Source: Liolophura sinensis (lineage: Eukaryota; Mollusca; Polyplacophora; Chitonida; Chitonidae). From it: a stretch of 64,000 nt of DNA. Position numbers and translations under genes: made by a program. Shown piece after piece: positions 60,962 through 64,000 of this stretch (its first letter is position 1; each line of letters starts with the position of its first letter). The stretch is from the NCBI RefSeq assembly GCF_032854445.1, contig NC_088295.1, forward strand, positions 34,132,510-34,196,509, given 5' to 3'. The notes under the pieces were generated by a model. The model searched no databases. It was not told the origin of the DNA and saw only the letters and a program-made list of their open reading frames with translations.

Positions 60962-61303
60962 AGTGAGTGAGTGAGTGCTTGGGGTTTAACGTCGTACTCA
61001 ACAATTTTTCAGTCATATGACGACGAAGGAATCATTAGGGTGCATGCACGTGTAATGTGCCTCCTTGTTGCAGGACGGATTTCCACCGCTCTTTTATTTA
61101 GTGCTGCTTCACTGAAACGACTTACCGAAGGCAAGTAAGCCGCCCCGCCCGAGCCATTATACTGATACGGGTCAACCAGTCGTTGCACTATCCCCTTCAT
61201 GCAGAACGTCGAGCGAGGAAGTTACAACTTCCTCTTTTAAAGTCTTAGGTGTGACTCGATCAAGGACTGATCCTGGATCTACCGGTCCCGAAGCGGACGC
61301 TCT
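60962..61303 (-). repeat. SINE family 2 with 13-bp target duplication
   Basis: The 342-bp element has a GAGT-repeat tail at the left and, at the right, a tRNA-like head in complement (GAACGCTTCGG-type start, box B-like GGATCAGTCC). Landmarks are GGGGTTTAACGTCGTACTCA, CAGTCATATGACGACGAAGG and AGTAAGCCGCCCCGCCCGAG. It is flanked by the perfect repeat ATCCAATTAAGTG at 60949-60961 and 61304-61316. It is distinct in sequence from family 1. Confidence 0.88.
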
Positions 61304-62471
61304 ATCCAATTAAGTGGTCACTAAGTTATTTTCAGTCCAGTATGCATAGTATCAGTTAAAACTTTAAACGTTATCCAGGCCTAAGAATTAGGTCTATACA
61401 GATCATAATGTCTTCTTTTCTCTTTTGATTAGCCTAAATCAAATTATACAAAACAAATTATGCAAAAAGAAAGAATGTTCAATGCTTAGCTTCACTGCTT
61501 TGAACCGGATGTTAAACAGATCAACGCGCTGGGTCAGATATTTTAATTTGGAGAAAATCTGTTGGTCATGATTAGATATTTTAATTTGAGGAAAAGCGAT
61601 CATGTGTCGTTGTTGAAAATTAGTATCTGAAATTTTATAATTTGCAAAATCGGGGTGTGTAACTCAAACGGAGTGAAAACGTCATCTTATCTGCCAGCCA
61701 CAAGCAAAATTCAATGCAGTATTTGCCCTGTTTTATGGCATATATACATGTATTTTCAACAAGGCGATAATACTCATTAAGGTAGCGTTCTATGAAGCCA
61801 TACCTGCATGTTGTCTATCCCAAAGCCTCCGTACATTTATTTGTAGGCCCATATACTTAAATCGGTCGAGAAAACACGTGTAGGACCTGTCCCCGCGCCT
61901 CTGGAATCTCAGGCGGCCCCTGGACCCTCGCCTGTATCTGCCTGATCTTGTCCTTCCGTTTGCAACCGCTAACTACGGGTCTGGTTACTCTGATCAATAC
62001 ACAATTGACATTGTTAGGTTAAACCGCATGCACTATGTGGATAAATATTTTACAATTGCATGACATAGCGCGTATTTTGACGGAAAGTAAGCACATACAT
62101 GTAAAGTATGTAAGTGACCCGATAACTAAATTCGTGCCAAAATGTGCATCACACTTAATCACAATCTTGAGGACGGATGGATATTTTTTATCTTAAACCA
62201 AACCCAAACGCTTGTACGGCTGCAAGAGTTTCCGGGGCCTCGGTGGCTCCAGGACTCATTGCTTAGGATAGAGGCCCCCACCCCACACTTTTCATTTGCT
62301 TCCTAAGCTGCTGTATACTGTCTGATCCATTACCCTCGATCGGAACGGCTAGTTCAGCAGAGTGCAAATTAAGCCTATCAATGCAGAAATCTTGCCATTG
62401 GCCAACGTGTATCTCTAAATGTTTTGCATTGGATTGTAATTCTACTATAAATTTCCACTCAAATGTTTAAT

Positions 62472-62679
62472 GGGGCCTCTGTGGCGCAATCGTTATAGCC
62501 TCTTGTCAATGCGGCCGCTGTGATGTTCAAGTTCAGTTCACGGTGCATGGCTCCTTCTCCGGTCGTACGTCAGAAGGTATGGCAGCAACCTGCCGCAGAT
62601 GGTTGTAGGCTTCCTACGGGCTCTACTCGGTTTACTCCCACCATAATGCTGGCCGCCGGCGTAAAACACCAATCAAATG
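62472..62679 (+). repeat. SINE family 1 upstream of GH31
   Basis: Head GGGGCCTCTGTGGCGCAATC, box B-like ATGTTCAAGTTCAGTTCA, body GGCAGCAACCTGCCGCAGAT and CCATAATGCTGGCCGCCG, tail AAAACACCAATCAAATG. The stretch around the CTTGAGTACG motif is deleted. Confidence 0.8.
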
Positions 62680-63137
62680 CTTCCAGTTGCCAAATACCTG
62701 TTGCTCCCAGTCGCAAGCCTTTGACCTACGCCCTTCTGAAAAATATGTAATCCCTGCTGGCTTACAGTTTAACAAAAGACTCCATTCTCAACTGTTCTCT
62801 TCAAGGTTTTTTGAACATCAGGAAGGGCCTCGGGTCGGCAGATCTGTTACAGACGATAGAGACGATGGACATGACATCACAGTCTCCACACACGTATCAA
62901 TTCTTTTCCAGCACTGAAGAAACGACGCACACATGTTGCAGCTAAACATAAAAATAACATTCATTTGAATGATATCGTTGATTTACAAGGCGGTCCGGAA
63001 AACGTTTTTACGAGATGTTGACCTACTAAATGAAAACTTGTATCACGAACAGAATTTCGCTTTAGTCTCTCAAAATTAGCAACACGTGAAGGTGTTCGCA
63101 GAACATCTGCAAATATATAGGATATAATAAAAAGTAC

Positions 63138-63229
63138 AGAATAGAGAGTAAAATCAGAGCATTCGACGACAGTGTGATAGGTAGCAAATGTTCACACGTA
63201 ACCGGTGAAATACGGTCTCTTGTCATTTT
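63138..63229 (-). repeat. Dispersed repeat R1, copy 7 (partial)
   Basis: Reverse copy: AGAGAGTAAAATCAGAGC, CGACGACAGTGTGATAG and ACACGTAACCGGTGAAATAC are complements of R1 landmarks. Confidence 0.65.
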
Positions 63230-63237
63230 ACTACAGT

Positions 63238-64000
63238 TAGGGGCACATTACACGCCCCTGGCATTATGGCTGAATTAGCTGCACAATACACACCCCCTGG
63301 CACCTTGGCTGAAATAGCAGCACATTACACGCCCCCTGTCACCATGGCTGAAATAGCAGCACATTACACGCCTCCTGGCACCATGACTGAAATAGCAGCA
63401 CATTTATACGCCCCCTGGTACCATGGCTGAAATAGCAGCACATTACACGCCCCCCACCCCCGGCACCATGGCCGAAATAGCAGCACAATACACGCCCCCT
63501 GGCACCATGGCCGAAATAGCAGCGCATTACACGCCCCCTGACACCATGGATGAAATAGCAGCACATTACACCCCCCGCCCCTCGGCACCATGGCTGAAAT
63601 AGCAGCACATTACACGCCCCCTGACACCATGAATGAATTAGCAGCACATTACACGCCCCCCCCCCGGCACCATGGCCGAAATAGCAGCACATTACACCCC
63701 CCCCCCGGCACCATGGCTGAATTAGCAGCACATTACATGCCCCCTGGAACCATGGCTGAAATAGCAGCACATTACACGCCCCCCCCCCCGGCACCATGGC
63801 CGAAATAGCAGCACATTACACCCCCCCCCCCCCACCCGGCACCATGGCTGAATTAGCAGCACATTATACGCCCCCTGGCACCATGGCTGAAATAGCAGCA
63901 CATTACACGCCCCCCCCCCCCCCCCCCACCCCGGCACCATGGCCGAAATAGCAACACATTACACGCCCCCTGCTACCATGGCTTAAATAGCAGCACATTA
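63238..64000 (+). repeat. 39-bp minisatellite with poly-C tracts, runs off the window
   Basis: About 19 units near ACCATGGCTGAAATAGCAGC, ACATTACACGCCCCCTGGC. The C tract varies from 4 to about 17 bases between units. Thirty-nine bp is 13 codons, so TMAEIAAHYTPPG-like peptides appear wherever the C tract keeps the frame. No gene context supports translation. The right edge is beyond the window. Confidence 0.92.

Larger units (their letters stand above)
60766..63237. other. Upstream region of the GH31 gene
   Basis: It should contain the promoter and perhaps a non-coding first exon of the GH31 gene, but I see no TATA box that I can support. Two SINEs and one R1 copy are listed separately. A scrap like the SINE family 1 head occurs at about 62235-62275. 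Confidence 0.45.

Noticed and set aside
63339-63940. Cysteine- and glycine-rich frames on the minus strand and MAEIAAHYTPP repeats on the plus strand
   Set aside because: Both come from the 39-bp minisatellite, and the variable C tracts break the frame between units.

Overview
The window reads as nuclear DNA of an animal, most likely a lophotrochozoan such as a mollusc or brachiopod. It is AT-rich, genes are sparse, one gene has five coding exons, and many copies of a tRNA-derived SINE plus several minisatellites are present. I cannot fix the species. No rRNA, tRNA gene, CRISPR array or retroviral element was recognised.

The main architecture is a direct segmental duplication. Copy A (about 80-14,280) and copy B (about 34,308-50,430) share the same order of elements: a dispersed repeat, an 84-bp tandem array, a plus-strand GT31 (beta-1,3-galactosyltransferase-like) gene, a 48-bp array, a small open frame, a minus-strand GT31 gene, a 41-bp minisatellite, and a long tail without genes. 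In each copy the two GT31 genes converge. The copies have since diverged. The plus gene is broken in A and whole in B. The minus gene is full length in A and nine codons shorter at its C-terminus in B. SINEs have landed in one copy and not the other, and tandem arrays have changed copy number.

The 20-kb spacer between the copies (14,281-34,307) is mostly non-coding. It holds 23-bp and 38-bp minisatellites, several SINEs and a fifth, decayed GT31 gene (29,403-30,471). The cluster therefore has five GT31 loci: two that look intact, one nearly intact and two pseudogenes. Intact members are predicted type II membrane glycosyltransferases of the secretory pathway.

Right of copy B lies a Tc1-like DNA transposon with an uninterrupted DD34E transposase and 26-bp perfect terminal inverted repeats (51,822-53,368). 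It sits 72 bp past the stop codon of a complete minus-strand GH31 glycosidase gene of the MYORG type. I resolve that gene into five coding exons (60,765 down to 53,441) giving 710 residues. Its first intron contains a fold-back element with 121-bp arms. The last 3 kb holds two SINEs of different families and a 39-bp minisatellite that runs off the end of the window.
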